Origin: Ectobacillus antri
Lineage (GTDB): Bacteria; Bacillota; Bacilli; Bacillales; Bacillaceae_G
Reading direction: 5' to 3'
Assembly: GCF_003852715.1 (NCBI RefSeq)
Contig: NZ_RIAV01000004.1
Location: forward strand, 1-64,000
DNA length: 64,000 nucleotides
Each line of letters starts with the position of its first letter. Positions within the stretch are counted from its first letter, which is position 1. The notes beneath the pieces were generated by a model. That model was not told where the DNA came from, made no database searches, and saw only the letters and a list, made by a program, of their open reading frames with translations. This document shows, piece after piece, positions 26,096 through 36,090 of this stretch. Both the position numbers and the translations under genes were made by a program.

Positions 26096-26225
26096 ATTTT
26101 CTTTTTGATCAAAATTTTAGTATAATAATGAAATAGTAGCATCGTATTTCATGTAGTATGTTCATAATGGTATTTATGTCGAAAAAGTGAACAAAATGTT
26201 AACGAAATGTTGCGAAAATACGCGC

Positions 26226-26261
26226 CATAAGAAAGTGTCTGCTTGTATTCGCTTTCTTATG
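26226..26261 (+). promoter_or_regulatory. Leader hairpin upstream of rluB
   Basis: A ten-bp perfect stem CATAAGAAAG / CTTTCTTATG around a 16-nt loop, extended by further G-C pairs if one base is bulged. It lies 32 bp before the rluB start. No T-tract follows, so it is not an ordinary terminator; it could stabilise the mRNA or be a protein-binding dyad. Confidence 0.4.
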
Positions 26262-26293
26262 TGCGTAAGATAAATTTGAGGTGAAGAATTGGA

Positions 26294-27019
26294 ATGGAAA
26301 GATTACAAAAAGTGATTGCCCAAGCGGGGATTGCGTCAAGAAGAAAAGCTGAAGAATTAATTCAACAGGGCAGCGTAAAAGTAAATGGTAAAGTAGTCAA
26401 AGAACTCGGAACAAAAGTAACCCGTAATGACCGCATTGAGGTAGATGGCATTCAAATTGAAAAAGAAGAGCCCGTCTATTTTATGTTATATAAGCCGACT
26501 GGGGTCATTTCTAGTGTGAAGGATGAAAAAGGCCGCAAAGCGGTTACCGATTTTTTTCCGATGGTAAAGGAGCGCATTTTTCCAATCGGTCGTCTTGACT
26601 ATGATACATCGGGTTTATTATTGCTAACAAATGATGGAGAGTTTGCAAACCTGTTGATGCACCCTCGCAATGAGATTGAGAAAGTGTATATTGCTAAAGT
26701 AAAAGGCATTATAGACAATGAAAAGGTTCGCAAATTACAGCGGGGCGTAATCCTTGAGGACGGCAAAACTGCACCGGCAAAGGTTAAAGTACTTGGCAGT
26801 GATCGCAAAAAAGAAACTGCACTGGTAGAGATTACAATTCATGAAGGTAGAAATAGACAAGTTCGTAGAATGTTTGAAGCTGTAGGTTGTAAGGTTACTA
26901 AGTTAAAACGTGAGCGATATGCCTTTTTAGGACTTGGCGCATTGCGCCCCGGTGATGGCAGAGCGCTTACCCCGCATGAGGTAAAACAGCTTCGTGCATT
27001 TGCATCTGCTACAAAATAG
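26294..27019 (+). CDS. rluB: 23S rRNA pseudouridine synthase RluB
   Basis: A 241-residue RsuA-family enzyme. The N-terminal S4 RNA-binding domain (1-60, [21 protein letters not shown]) precedes the catalytic domain with [17 protein letters not shown] (catalytic Asp102) and the FMLYKPTG and [11 protein letters not shown] motifs. It isomerises a uridine in helix 89 of 23S rRNA. It lies directly upstream of resA, as in B. subtilis, and its stop is 11 bp before the resA start, suggesting shared transcription. Confidence 0.93.
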   Translation: MERLQKVIAQAGIASRRKAEELIQQGSVKVNGKVVKELGTKVTRNDRIEVDGIQIEKEEPVYFMLYKPTGVISSVKDEKGRKAVTDFFPMVKERIFPIGRLDYDTSGLLLLTNDGEFANLLMHPRNEIEKVYIAKVKGIIDNEKVRKLQRGVILEDGKTAPAKVKVLGSDRKKETALVEITIHEGRNRQVRRMFEAVGCKVTKLKRERYAFLGLGALRPGDGRALTPHEVKQLRAFASATK

Positions 27020-27029
27020 GGGGACAAGC

Positions 27030-27551
27030 ATGAAAAAGAACAGGCTGTTATTTCGTACTATCATTCTGTTTACTTTAGTAGGAGCTTTAGGATTTACACT
27101 GTATCAAAACTTGTTTGCGGACAAAGAAAAGGTGCAAGTTGGGAAAGTTGCACCTGATTTTGTGGTGACAGATTTGCAAGGAAATACAGTGCAGTTATCG
27201 GAATTACAAGGAAAAGGCATATTTCTAAATTTCTGGGGAACATGGTGCAAGCCATGTGAAAAAGAAATGCCTTACATGAATGAGCTGCAGGATGTGTATC
27301 GAGAAAAAGGAATTGAAATTATTGCGCTGAACGCTGATGAAACGGAAATCGCTGTTAAGAATTTCGTTGACCGCTATAATTTGCAGTTTACGGTTGCTAT
27401 TGATAAGGGAACGGAAGTTTTAAATACATACGGCGTGGGCCCGTTGCCTACTTCATTTTTAATAGATAAAGACGGTAAAGTGATTCGTAGAATTACAGGT
27501 ACACAAACCAAAGAGCAACTTGAGGAGCATTTAAAAGAAATTATGCCGTAA
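27030..27551 (+). CDS. resA: Thiol-disulfide oxidoreductase ResA
   Basis: A 173-residue membrane-anchored thioredoxin-like protein: N-terminal anchor (about 5-27), then the TlpA-like domain with active-site Cys73 and Cys76 in WCKPC and the nearby Glu79 important in ResA. It reduces the haem-binding cysteines of apocytochrome c on the outer face of the membrane. The ATG at 27030 follows TAGGGGG. It is the first res gene, followed by resB 12 bp later. Confidence 0.94.
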   Translation: MKKNRLLFRTIILFTLVGALGFTLYQNLFADKEKVQVGKVAPDFVVTDLQGNTVQLSELQGKGIFLNFWGTWCKPCEKEMPYMNELQDVYREKGIEIIALNADETEIAVKNFVDRYNLQFTVAIDKGTEVLNTYGVGPLPTSFLIDKDGKVIRRITGTQTKEQLEEHLKEIMP

Positions 27552-27562
27552 GGGGTGGGGGA

Positions 27563-29176
27563 ATGAAATACGTCAAATGTGAATGCGGACATACAAGCCC
27601 TGCAGGTTCCGTATTTTGTGAAAGTTGTGGTAAAACGTTTGTGCAAGAACAAGGATTATTGGATATGCGTTATGAGGGGAGTGCGCGTCGTTCCATTACC
27701 AATAAAAAAACAATCATTGACAAAATATGGGTATTTTTTTCGTCTGTTAAAGTCGGTGTTTGGCTAATTGTTATTACACTGATTGCGTCGGCTCTCGGTA
27801 CAGTATTTCCACAAGAGATGTATTTACCGCCTGGTGTAACACCAGAGCAATACTACGAAGAGCAATACGGTATACTGGGTGCTTTTTACTATCAGTTGGG
27901 CTTTAACGATTTGTATAGTTCTTGGTGGTATATGATCCTGGTTGCTTGTATTGGAATCTCAATTGTGGTCGCTAGCTTGGATCGCGGTATCCCACTATAC
28001 AAAGCACTCAAAAAACAAGGTATAACACGCCATGAGAGCTTTTTAAAACGTCAACGCATTTTTGGTGTTACAAAGGCGACGGAACAAGAGATTGAGAGCG
28101 TGAAAGATAAACTGCAAAAGCGGAACTATACGATTAGAGTAGAGGGCGAGAATGTTTTAGCGGAAAAAGGCCGATTTTCCCGTTGGGGTCCCTACGTAAA
28201 CCATACTGGGCTTATTATTTTTTTATTTGGTGCCATGCTTCGCTTTGTGCCAGGAATGTATGTGGATGAAGCAATTTGGCTTCGAGAAGGTGAAACAAAG
28301 GAAATTCCAGGTACAAACGGGAAATACTACATTAAGAATGAGAAATTTATTAAGGAATTGTATGATAGTAAGCAAGAAGATGCTGTATATGATGAAGCGA
28401 TTAGTCGTGTTGGCGACAATATGATTCCTAAAAACTATCAAACGAATGCTGTTTTATATAAGGTAAAGGGAGATACAATTGCGGGGCAAAAGCCGAAGCT
28501 TGAGAAAGTTAAAACGTATAAGATACGCGTAAACGAACCTCTTAAAATAGATAACTATGCTCTATATCAAGTAGACTACAAGGAAAACGAACTAAGTAAG
28601 ATGCTACTCCATCTAGAGCAAAAAGAAACTGGAACAAAATGGGGTCCTATCACAGTGGATTTGGCTAACCCACAAGTAAAATATGATTTAGGGGAAGGGA
28701 AATCTGTAGAATTACTAGATTATTTTCCTGATTTCTACTTTGATGAGCAAGGTAAACCAAGTACACGAACAAAATTACCGAATAATCCAGCATTTGTTTT
28801 TAAAATGTATACACCAGATACACCGAGCGGGGAAGTAAGTTTTGTGGCTATTCGTCAGAATATTGAAGCGGAAGGAAATAACCGTTATAAAATGACGTTT
28901 GCAGGTATTGAAACGAGAAACGCGACAGCGCTGACAGTCCGTAAAGATTTAACGCTTTGGATTTTGGGTATTGGTGGTGCCATTTTTATGATTGGCGTTA
29001 TGCAAGGGATGTATTGGAACCATCGCCGCATCTGGCTACAGAAAATAAATGGACAGTGGTGGATTGCTGGACATACGAACAAAAATTGGTATGGTTTCCG
29101 AAATGAGATTGGCAAGGTGTTAGAAGGAACAGCTATCACAGTGCCGCAAGACAAGGTAATGGAGAAAAACAAGTAG
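27563..29176 (+). CDS. resB: Cytochrome c biogenesis protein ResB (CcsB-type)
   Basis: A 537-residue membrane protein of the System II haem-delivery complex. It starts with a cytoplasmic zinc-ribbon-like stretch (Cys6, Cys8, Cys19, Cys22), as in B. subtilis ResB. Membrane segments lie near 60-80, 120-145, 205-225 and 455-475, and a large external domain (about 230-450) lies between the last two. With ResC it carries haem outward and attaches it to c-type cytochromes. It starts 12 bp after resA and leads into resC. Confidence 0.93.
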   Translation: MKYVKCECGHTSPAGSVFCESCGKTFVQEQGLLDMRYEGSARRSITNKKTIIDKIWVFFSSVKVGVWLIVITLIASALGTVFPQEMYLPPGVTPEQYYEEQYGILGAFYYQLGFNDLYSSWWYMILVACIGISIVVASLDRGIPLYKALKKQGITRHESFLKRQRIFGVTKATEQEIESVKDKLQKRNYTIRVEGENVLAEKGRFSRWGPYVNHTGLIIFLFGAMLRFVPGMYVDEAIWLREGETKEIPGTNGKYYIKNEKFIKELYDSKQEDAVYDEAISRVGDNMIPKNYQTNAVLYKVKGDTIAGQKPKLEKVKTYKIRVNEPLKIDNYALYQVDYKENELSKMLLHLEQKETGTKWGPITVDLANPQVKYDLGEGKSVELLDYFPDFYFDEQGKPSTRTKLPNNPAFVFKMYTPDTPSGEVSFVAIRQNIEAEGNNRYKMTFAGIETRNATALTVRKDLTLWILGIGGAIFMIGVMQGMYWNHRRIWLQKINGQWWIAGHTNKNWYGFRNEIGKVLEGTAITVPQDKVMEKNK

Positions 29177-29187
29177 GGGTGTAAAAT

Positions 29188-30348
29188 GTGATGGCACAAA
29201 TCAGCAGTAACTTTTTGTTTGTAGCTTTTGTTCTATATTTAATTGCTACCTTATTCTTTGGGGGAGCGATTCGGGAAAAAGGTCATAAATGGGCAAACGT
29301 CGGTATTGGAATTACCATTCTCGGCTTTTTATCACAATTGGTGTATTTTGTGACAAGATGGATTGCAGCCAAACATGCGCCTGTGAGCAACTTGTTTGAA
29401 TTTACTACGTTTTTTGGTATGATGTTGGTATTTTCTTTCATTATTATTTATTTTATGTATCGTACAAGTGTGCTTGGTTTGTTTGCGCTGCCAGTAGCCA
29501 TTCTAGTGATTGCGTATGCAAGTATGTTTCCGCGGGAGATTACACCTCTTATCCCTGCATTAAAAAGTAGCTGGCTCTATATCCACGTTACAACTGCAGC
29601 TGCCGGAGAAGCAATTTTAGCAATCAGTTTTGTCGTAGGGCTTATCTATCTCGTTAAAAATGTAAATCAAAATGTACGAAGCAAGCGGACATTTTGGCTA
29701 GAAAGTATTTTATACAGCTTAGTGGTAACGTTAGGTTTTGTTGTTGCATCTGTTACATTTTCAGCAATGGGCTATGAAGCAAAGTTTGAATGGGTAAACA
29801 AAGAAAAGCAAGTGAAAGAGATAGTGTATACACTGCCAGCACTTGTAACACCACACGAAGGAAAGTTATTAACGAAGGACAAGTTTGATTCACCTCTTGA
29901 AATGCCGTCAATCGTCAATGCTAAAAAGCTGAATACAGTCATATGGGCTTTTCTGTTCGGCACAGTTATATATGCATTGGTACGGTTGGTGCTTCGCAAG
30001 CGACTTGGAGCAGCACTGCAGCCGTTTGTTCGTAAAGTGAATGACGATTTGCTTGATGAAATTGGCTACCGCTCTGTTGCGATTGGTTTTCCTGTATTTA
30101 CGCTCGGTGCGCTAATTTTTGCCATGATTTGGGCACAAGTGGCCTGGACACGCTTTTGGGGCTGGGATCCGAAGGAAGTATGGGCGCTGATTACATGGCT
30201 GTTTTATGCAGCGTTTCTCCACCTTCGCTTATCAAAAGGGTGGCAAGGTGAAAAATCCGCTTGGCTTGCGGTTGTAGGGTTCGCAATTATCATGTTCAAT
30301 TTGGTCGCCGTTAACTTAATTATTGCAGGCCTACACTCTTACGCATAG
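29188..30348 (+). CDS. resC: Cytochrome c biogenesis protein ResC (CcsA-type)
   Basis: A 386-residue polytopic membrane protein with about eight hydrophobic segments and the haem-handling motif [14 protein letters not shown] near residue 330. A conserved His lies in each flanking helix ([10 protein letters not shown] and the C-terminal GLHS). It forms the haem channel with ResB. GTG 29188 and ATG 29191 are both possible starts after AGGGGTG. It is the last gene of the resABC transcript before a large structured region. Confidence 0.92.
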   Translation: MMAQISSNFLFVAFVLYLIATLFFGGAIREKGHKWANVGIGITILGFLSQLVYFVTRWIAAKHAPVSNLFEFTTFFGMMLVFSFIIIYFMYRTSVLGLFALPVAILVIAYASMFPREITPLIPALKSSWLYIHVTTAAAGEAILAISFVVGLIYLVKNVNQNVRSKRTFWLESILYSLVVTLGFVVASVTFSAMGYEAKFEWVNKEKQVKEIVYTLPALVTPHEGKLLTKDKFDSPLEMPSIVNAKKLNTVIWAFLFGTVIYALVRLVLRKRLGAALQPFVRKVNDDLLDEIGYRSVAIGFPVFTLGALIFAMIWAQVAWTRFWGWDPKEVWALITWLFYAAFLHLRLSKGWQGEKSAWLAVVGFAIIMFNLVAVNLIIAGLHSYA

Positions 30349-30353
30349 AGGAT

Positions 30354-30501
30354 GGGACAAAAGGTTTTCAGCCAAAGAAAAATCCGAACTATTAGTCGGA
30401 ATTCTCCACACAGAATTCGATCTAGTTCGGATTTTTCCTTTATTAGTATCAATTATTCTCTATTCTTTTGTCTTTAAAGTTATATGATTCAGTTATGTCC
30501 C
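30354..30501. repeat. GGGACA-bounded inverted-repeat element / terminator after resC
   Basis: The region has GGGACA near its start (30354-30359) and TGTCCC at its end (30496-30501). Inside, a 14-bp perfect stem (AAAAATCCGAACTA / TAGTTCGGATTTTT, 30378-30391 and 30423-30436) encloses a second stem (GGAATTCT / AGAATTC). The stem followed by T-rich sequence would terminate resABC. GGGACA...TGTCCC ends recall small palindromic repeats of Firmicutes; only one copy is present in this window. Confidence 0.6.
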
Positions 30502-30681
30502 GGTCTCTTAAAATTTGTCAAATTTTCTTCAATTTTATAAAAAGCATGACAAGAGTGTTCTAATTTTTATAAAATATTGTCATAGTAATAATAGCGTTTA
30601 TCTTTAATTCGTACATACTATATTTTTAATACATTTCATACAAGCAAGGTACAATGTTTGTTATGAGGAAAGTAGGAGAAT

Positions 30682-31395
30682 ATGCAAGAAACAAAAATTT
30701 TAATTGTGGACGATGAGGAAAGAATTAGAAGGCTGTTAAAGATGTATTTAGAGCGAGAGAATTACGTGATTGATGAGGCGGATAATGGTGAAACAGCTGT
30801 GTTAAAAGCGCTCCAGTACGATTATGACTTAATTGTATTAGATATTATGATGCCTGGCAAAGATGGCATTGAAGCATGTAAAGAAATTCGTGAACACAAG
30901 GCAACTCCAATTATTATGCTCACTGCTAAGGGAGAAGAAGTAAATCGTGTACAAGGATTTGAAGTGGGCACCGATGATTATATTGTAAAGCCGTTTAGTC
31001 CGCGTGAAGTGGTGTTACGTGTAAAGGCCTTGCTTCGTCGTGCCGCACCTGCGGCTTTCTTCACAACGGAAACAGCAACAAAAGACCTACTAGTGTTTCC
31101 GCACTTAACAATTGATAATGATGCGCATCGTGTTATGGCAGATGATAAAGAAGTGCATTTAACCCCAAAAGAATATGAGTTGCTGCTATTTTTAGCAAAA
31201 GCACCAGATAAAGTATTTGACCGTGAACAACTGTTAAAAGAAGTATGGCAGTACGAATTTTTCGGTGACCTTCGTACCGTAGATACACATGTGAAAAGAC
31301 TGCGAGAAAAACTAAATAAGCAATCTCCGAGTGCGGCAAAAATGATTGTAACTGTATGGGGTGTAGGTTACAAGTTTGAGGTAGTTAACGATTGA
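30682..31395 (+). CDS. resD: Response regulator ResD, OmpR family
   Basis: A 237-residue regulator with a receiver domain (phospho-acceptor Asp54 in IVLDIMMPG, Lys in the YIVKPFSPREV loop) and a C-terminal winged-helix OmpR domain (HLTPKEYELLLFLA to TVWGVGYKFE). In Bacillus it activates genes for aerobic and anaerobic respiration, including resABC. It has its own upstream gap of about 180 bp with an A/T-rich promoter region, and it is co-transcribed with resE. Confidence 0.93.
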   Translation: MQETKILIVDDEERIRRLLKMYLERENYVIDEADNGETAVLKALQYDYDLIVLDIMMPGKDGIEACKEIREHKATPIIMLTAKGEEVNRVQGFEVGTDDYIVKPFSPREVVLRVKALLRRAAPAAFFTTETATKDLLVFPHLTIDNDAHRVMADDKEVHLTPKEYELLLFLAKAPDKVFDREQLLKEVWQYEFFGDLRTVDTHVKRLREKLNKQSPSAAKMIVTVWGVGYKFEVVND

Positions 31396-33131
31396 TGATT
31401 TGGAGAAGTGTAGTAGGTAAGCTGTGGATTACAATCTTATTATTAGTTTCGTTTGTACTGGGATTTGTAGCTATTTTATTACATCAATTTTTTCAGAATT
31501 ATTATGTTACATTAAGTGAAACAAGACTTACTAATCAAGCCACACGTATTGCTGAGATGATTGAAAATGGAATGGATGAAAAAACGGTAGAAATGGCTGC
31601 TTATCCATTTGTTGATCCTCTCTCTCGTGTTGCTGTTGTGAGGCAAAATAGTATTTCATATTCTCCGGAACAGCCAGGGTTGGTTGCTTTAACCGTAGAG
31701 GATTTAAAGAAAGATATTGATTTGGAGTATGTATTTACAGAACAAAAAACAGTTAAAAAGAGGCTAAGGGTGCAAAGTGATGATAGTAACGCCAACAACT
31801 CTATTATGATTGTAGGTGTTCCGATGAAGGTGGGCGAGGCTGTATTTGTATATCAATCACTTCAAGTGCCAAAGCAGGCAATGGATAAAGCAACGGATTT
31901 TATTTTTCTATCCGCGGGAATCGCAATTATTTTAACGACGTTCTTTGCTTTTTTCTTGTCTACCCGTATTACAGCACCGCTCAGAAAGATGCGAGAAGTT
32001 GCTTTTGAAGTTGCAAGAGGAAAATTTGATACAAAAGCAACGGCAGTGTCAAATGATGAAATTGGTGAATTGGCACTTGCTTTTAATAAAATGGGAAAGC
32101 AACTTAAATTTCATATCAATGCGCTACAACAGGAGAAGGAGCAACTTGCCAGTGTATTAAGTAGCATGGCTGACGGGGTCATTACCTTGAATCAAGAAGG
32201 GGAGGTAGTGGTGGTTAACCCCCCTGCGGAAAAGTTTTTGCAGATGGCACCTTCAGAAACCAATTTGCCGCCGGAACTAATTGATTTGTTTCAACGAGTG
32301 GTGCAAAGTGAACAACAACAAGTAATCGAAATTGATGTTATAAGCAGTAATTATGTTGTTCTGATGACACCTTTGTATAATCAAACACGCATCCGTGGTG
32401 CTGTCGCTGTATTGCGAGATATGACAGAAGAAAGACGGTTGGAGAAAATGCGCAAGGATTTTATAGCAAATGTCTCTCATGAATTGCGCACACCTATGGT
32501 AATGTTACAAGGTTACAGCGAAGCGATCCTTGATAATGTTGTGACGACAAAAGAAGAGGTTGATGAATTTGTTCGTATTATTTATGATGAATCGCTTCGT
32601 TTAGGGCGGCTTGTAAATGAACTTTTAGATCTTGCTCGTATGGAAAGTGGTCATGTTGAACTGCATCTAGAGCAAACAGAAATCGGCCCTTTTGTTGATA
32701 AAATTATTCGTAAATTCCAAGGGATTGCTAAGGAAAAAGAAGTGTACTTAAAAGCGCATGTGCTAACAAAGCATAATATATATACATTTGATCCGGATCG
32801 TATGGAGCAGGTGTTCACTAATTTGATCGATAACGCAGTTCGACATACAGCAGCGCAAGGTACTGTCGAGTTAGTAGTTCGAGATAAGACAATGGGTATT
32901 TGCTTTGAAGTGAAGGATTCAGGGGTTGGTATTCCAGCTGAAGACATTCCATTCGTTTTCGAACGGTTTTATAAAGGAGATAAAGCGAGAACACGAGATA
33001 AAGCCGGAGGAACTGGTTTGGGACTCGCAATCGCTAAGAATATTGTAGAAGTCCATGGGGGACAAATCTCTGTAACAAGTCAAGAAAATATTGGTACGAC
33101 ATTTACAATCTGTCTTCCACAAGAAATGTAA
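31395..33131 (+). CDS. resE: Sensor histidine kinase ResE
   Basis: A 578-residue kinase. I start it at ATG 31395 (MIWRSVVGKLW), which overlaps the resD stop by one base; an adjacent TTG is possible. Membrane segments at about 10-30 and 165-187 flank a short external domain. HAMP (about 188-240), a PAS-like domain (about 245-345), HisKA with His362 in NVSHELRTPM, and HATPase_c (NLIDNAVRH, GGTGLGLAIA) follow. It senses redox or oxygen state, in B. subtilis partly through its PAS domain, and phosphorylates ResD. Confidence 0.92.
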   Translation: MIWRSVVGKLWITILLLVSFVLGFVAILLHQFFQNYYVTLSETRLTNQATRIAEMIENGMDEKTVEMAAYPFVDPLSRVAVVRQNSISYSPEQPGLVALTVEDLKKDIDLEYVFTEQKTVKKRLRVQSDDSNANNSIMIVGVPMKVGEAVFVYQSLQVPKQAMDKATDFIFLSAGIAIILTTFFAFFLSTRITAPLRKMREVAFEVARGKFDTKATAVSNDEIGELALAFNKMGKQLKFHINALQQEKEQLASVLSSMADGVITLNQEGEVVVVNPPAEKFLQMAPSETNLPPELIDLFQRVVQSEQQQVIEIDVISSNYVVLMTPLYNQTRIRGAVAVLRDMTEERRLEKMRKDFIANVSHELRTPMVMLQGYSEAILDNVVTTKEEVDEFVRIIYDESLRLGRLVNELLDLARMESGHVELHLEQTEIGPFVDKIIRKFQGIAKEKEVYLKAHVLTKHNIYTFDPDRMEQVFTNLIDNAVRHTAAQGTVELVVRDKTMGICFEVKDSGVGIPAEDIPFVFERFYKGDKARTRDKAGGTGLGLAIAKNIVEVHGGQISVTSQENIGTTFTICLPQEM

Positions 33132-33160
33132 GCTCTTTGTGTTTTGCAGAGGGCTTTTCT
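33130..33160 (+). terminator. Probable terminator after resE
   Basis: AAGCTCT / AGAGGGCTT imperfect stem with an 11-nt loop and TTTTCTT tail, starting in the resE stop codon. Confidence 0.45.
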
Positions 33161-33232
33161 TAAGAAATCAGCAGAAAACTCACAGGAATTTAACAAAATT
33201 TATAGAAGTGGATAAAGAGGAGGGTGATAAAT

Positions 33233-33805
33233 ATGAAACTTTATACAAAAACAGGTGATACTGGTAAAACAAGTTTGGTAGGAGGACGTGTTGATAAAGA
33301 TGATTTGCGCGTGGAGGCCTATGGAACAATAGATGAAGCAAATTCTTTATTGGGTCAAGCGATGACTTTACTAACTGATAAGGAGTTTGAAAGTATTTAT
33401 AAAGAGCTTGAGCGTATACAGCACGAGCTATTTGACTGTGGCGGGGATTTAGCGGTAGTGAAAAATAAAATTCCTTATAAAGTGACTGAAGATATGATTA
33501 CATTTTTAGAGAAACGAATTGATGTGTATATCACAGAGGCACCTCCGCTTGAACGCTTCATTTTGCCTGGAGGATCCTCAGCGGCTGCGGCATTGCATGT
33601 GGTTCGTACAGTGATTCGTAGAGCGGAGCGATGTATTGTTGCATTGAAGAAGGAAGAAGAAATCAATGAACAAGTATTGAAGTATACAAATCGCTTGTCC
33701 GACTATCTATTTGCTTTAGCGCGCGTTGTAAACGCAAAGTTGAATGTGAAAGATGTAGAATATGAACGCAGTGCCATTGTATTCAAAGATAAAAATGAGA
33801 AGTAA
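33233..33805 (+). CDS. yvqK: ATP:cob(I)alamin adenosyltransferase, PduO type
   Basis: A 190-residue helical-bundle enzyme that adenosylates cob(I)alamin to coenzyme B12. The ATP-binding N-terminus (TKTGDTGKTSLVGG) and the signature segment FILPGGSSAAAALHVVRTVIRRAER are intact, including the conserved Arg and Glu. The ATG at 33233 follows GAGGAGGGTG. It is a single gene. Its product would supply the cofactor for the B12-binding regulator at 41447-42337; that link is inferred. Confidence 0.92.
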   Translation: MKLYTKTGDTGKTSLVGGRVDKDDLRVEAYGTIDEANSLLGQAMTLLTDKEFESIYKELERIQHELFDCGGDLAVVKNKIPYKVTEDMITFLEKRIDVYITEAPPLERFILPGGSSAAAALHVVRTVIRRAERCIVALKKEEEINEQVLKYTNRLSDYLFALARVVNAKLNVKDVEYERSAIVFKDKNEK

Positions 33806-33811
33806 GCGTTC

Positions 33812-33836
33812 AAAGATAGACGTACAGTCTGTCTTT
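33812..33836 (+). terminator. Terminator after the adenosyltransferase gene
   Basis: AAAGATAGAC / GTCTGTCTTT stem with one wobble, 5-nt loop, followed by T-rich sequence. Confidence 0.75.
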
Positions 33837-34026
33837 TATTATAACATTGAATGTCTTAAAGTCCGATGTTGATAATTAATAGGTGCTCTTAATCATACTT
33901 TTTATAAATAATGAATGGTAATTGGGTATCTGATATAGGCAGACATACAGTTTCCTCAAAACAAGACACATATTATCCAATAGATTGGTTTAAGATAATA
34001 GGGTGTGAATTTGAGGAGGGTTTAAA

Positions 34027-34626
34027 ATGAAGTGGTTATTATGCTCTATTTTGCTTTTAGGTGTTTCATCTACAGTAAAAGCAGAGGAAGAGTGGACTTG
34101 GCCTGTGTCAGGTAAAATCAGCGATTATTTCGGCACAAGAGCGGGTAAGCATTATGGAATTGATATTGCTGCTTCTGCAGGAACGCCAGTGCTAGCAGCA
34201 ACAGATGGCCAAGTATCCAAATCTTATTATTCAGAAAGTTATGGGAATGTTATCTTTATTCGTCATGCAGATTACGAAACAGTATATGCGCATTTGTCTC
34301 AACGTACAGTAAAAGAAGGGGATCGTATTAAAGGCGGTCAAGTAATTGGGTTAGTGGGAAATACAGGACATTCATTTGGTGCTCATTTACACTTTGAAGT
34401 ACATAAAAAGGAATGGAGTTTTGCAAAAAACAATGCGGTCAATCCTTTACTTGTACTAGGAGATGTCCCGTCGGAGATGACATCATCATACTCTTATGTT
34501 GTACAAAAAGGAGATACCTTATCAAAAATTGCCCGTAAATTTGGCACAACGGTGGAACAATTGAAGGGGCAGAACGGCTTGCGCAGTGATCGAATTTATT
34601 TAGAACAAAAGCTAGTTATTAATTAA
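34027..34626 (+). CDS. Secreted M23 peptidase with C-terminal LysM domain
   Basis: A 199-residue exported protein: signal peptide (1-20, cut after VKA), M23/LytM domain (about 25-140) with zinc motifs HYGIDI and HLHFEVH, a short linker, and one LysM domain (about 155-199, YVVQKGDTLSKIARKFGTTVEQL) that binds glycan chains. It would cut peptidoglycan peptides. The catalytic domain precedes LysM, the reverse of many Bacillus endopeptidases. The start follows GAGGAGGG. It is monocistronic and ends upstream of repeat copy B. Confidence 0.88.
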   Translation: MKWLLCSILLLGVSSTVKAEEEWTWPVSGKISDYFGTRAGKHYGIDIAASAGTPVLAATDGQVSKSYYSESYGNVIFIRHADYETVYAHLSQRTVKEGDRIKGGQVIGLVGNTGHSFGAHLHFEVHKKEWSFAKNNAVNPLLVLGDVPSEMTSSYSYVVQKGDTLSKIARKFGTTVEQLKGQNGLRSDRIYLEQKLVIN

Positions 34627-34714
34627 AAGACAAGCAAGACATATCCATTTGGTTTCTGATGTCAAGATCTTAGCATTAAGGAATGGAACATTCTTGTATA
34701 ATTTTTTTAGATTA

Positions 34715-34899
34715 AGGCTCTGTTAAAGTTTGTTGTTGATTTCCGTTACGGGGGTTCGCTTTCCGCGGGCGGTTAGGGAGCCTCTTCAGCACTATGCGCC
34801 TGTGGGGTCTCCCTTTGACTCGCTTTTCCCGCAGGAGTCTCACCCTCTTCACTCCAATCAACAAGTGCAAATAAGCAACACTATGCTTTAACACAGTCT
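34715..34899 (+). repeat. Interspersed repeat, AGGCT family, copy B (best-preserved ends)
   Basis: A 185-bp element with terminal inverted repeats AGGCTCTGTTAAAG / CTTTAACACAGTCT (12 of 14 positions). The interior has several G/C-rich inverted segments (CGCTTTCCGCGGGCGG; GTGGGGTCTCCC; CCCGCAGGAGTCTC). It lies between the M23-LysM gene and a convergent membrane protein gene, with no coding frame of its own. Confidence 0.85.
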
Positions 34900-34908
34900 A
34901 TATTAAAA

Positions 34909-34930
34909 AAAGCGTGCGAATGCACGCTTT
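34909..34930 (-). terminator. Terminator of the membrane protein gene at 34977
   Basis: Nine-bp perfect stem AAAGCGTGC / GCACGCTTT; on the minus strand followed by TTTTT. Confidence 0.85.
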
Positions 34931-34976
34931 GTCACCTCTATATAAAAATTTAAACAGTAAATGAATATGTACTGTA

Positions 34977-35657
34977 TTACCAGAAAATGAATATAGAAAT
35001 AAACCCGCACGCAATAAAGTAAGTGTAATAATAGATAACTTTGGCTCGTGTTTTATCTTGAGAAAGTAAAACGATAGACGGTTCAATTAAACCAATACAT
35101 AAGCATAAGGTGCTTGTCAACATGATGAAAATAGAGAAAGCGTAGAGAGCTTTTTCTACTACATAGGGTACTAATGCTTTAAGAGTAGCCGCTAACAGAA
35201 TGGTGTACAAAAGAGAAGCTACGTACATACTGATAGGCTTTTTAGAACGATATCCAGGAATTTTACACCATAAAGGTCTTGGAATTTCGGTGATTTCAAT
35301 AGAAGTATAGGAATCAATAATTGCTTGTGCCTCTTGTCCGTTTTTTAGAAATTGAAAAATTCGGTTTGTTTGCCCTTGAAACACAAATTCGGATTTTTGT
35401 AAAAAATGATCTATTTTCACTTGTTTCCAGGTTTTCCATGGATATCGCTCCAGCAAGCGGATGCGGTTTTCAGCACGTCGATCATACTCGTAAATACTGA
35501 TACCATCCTTGTCAAATGCTGCATAATATGCATTGGCTGAGACAGTGCCGAAATCCACAGGACAGTATAGTAATAATTCACGCTTCAGATAAAAATACTC
35601 TTTACGCAGGCTTTTTTGCATAAATCGATAAATAGATTGCTTTTTTCGCTGTTTCAT
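34977..35657 (-). CDS. Membrane protein of unknown function
   Basis: A 226-residue protein. The first 130 residues are soluble, basic at the start and beta-rich (AAFDKDGISIYEYD, KTWKQVKIDHF), with a PH-like feel. Three hydrophobic segments follow (about 142-160, 170-192, 205-225), the last at the very C-terminus (IFIFW). The start follows GGGGGAAA. It is a single gene with a good terminator. No family was recognised. Confidence 0.65.
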   Translation of the reverse strand: MKQRKKQSIYRFMQKSLRKEYFYLKRELLLYCPVDFGTVSANAYYAAFDKDGISIYEYDRRAENRIRLLERYPWKTWKQVKIDHFLQKSEFVFQGQTNRIFQFLKNGQEAQAIIDSYTSIEITEIPRPLWCKIPGYRSKKPISMYVASLLYTILLAATLKALVPYVVEKALYAFSIFIMLTSTLCLCIGLIEPSIVLLSQDKTRAKVIYYYTYFIACGFISIFIFW

Positions 35658-35904
35658 TGTATTTCCCCCGCAGGTAACATACTGTTTTCATAATAAATCA
35701 TATTAACATTTTCAGCTGTAAAAGACTATAAAGAAATTGTGTTTAATGTCTTTTGTTGCTCGAAGTAAGAGGGGAGATTCATCATTATAGATGGAGACAA
35801 TCTGTCTGCTAATTAAACGCTTTTTCAGCTATTTATAAAAAATACTTTTTTATATACAGAATAAAAATATTATTGTATAATAACCGTGAAAATAAAATAT
35901 CGAT

Positions 35905-36032
35905 CTATCTTCGGGGCAGGGTGTAATTCCCTACCGGCGGTGATGAGCAATATGCTTTAAGCCCGCGAGCCGTTAAGGCAGGATTCGGTGCGATTCCGAA
36001 GCCGACAGTATAGTCTGGATGGGAGAAGATGG
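35905..36032 (+). promoter_or_regulatory. FMN riboswitch (RFN element)
   Basis: The conserved RFN core is present in order: ATCTTCGGGGCAGGGT, CCCTACCGGCGGTGAT, AGCCCGCGAGCC, GGCAGGATTCGGTG, CCGAAGCCGACAGT, and GGATGGGAGAAGATGG closing the P1 stem. Binding of FMN should favour the terminator at 36091-36119 and so shut off ribU. An intervening inverted segment (CGTTTAAAAT...AAACG) may be part of the switching arm. Confidence 0.95.
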
Positions 36033-36090
36033 AGGTCAGACGTTTAAAATACAAATTTTTAAACGTTTATTTAGCGCACCTTACAAATTC

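Noticed and set aside
26226-26261. Terminator upstream of rluB
   Set aside because: The stem is good, but no T-tract follows and it lies only 32 bp from the start codon; kept as an unexplained leader hairpin.
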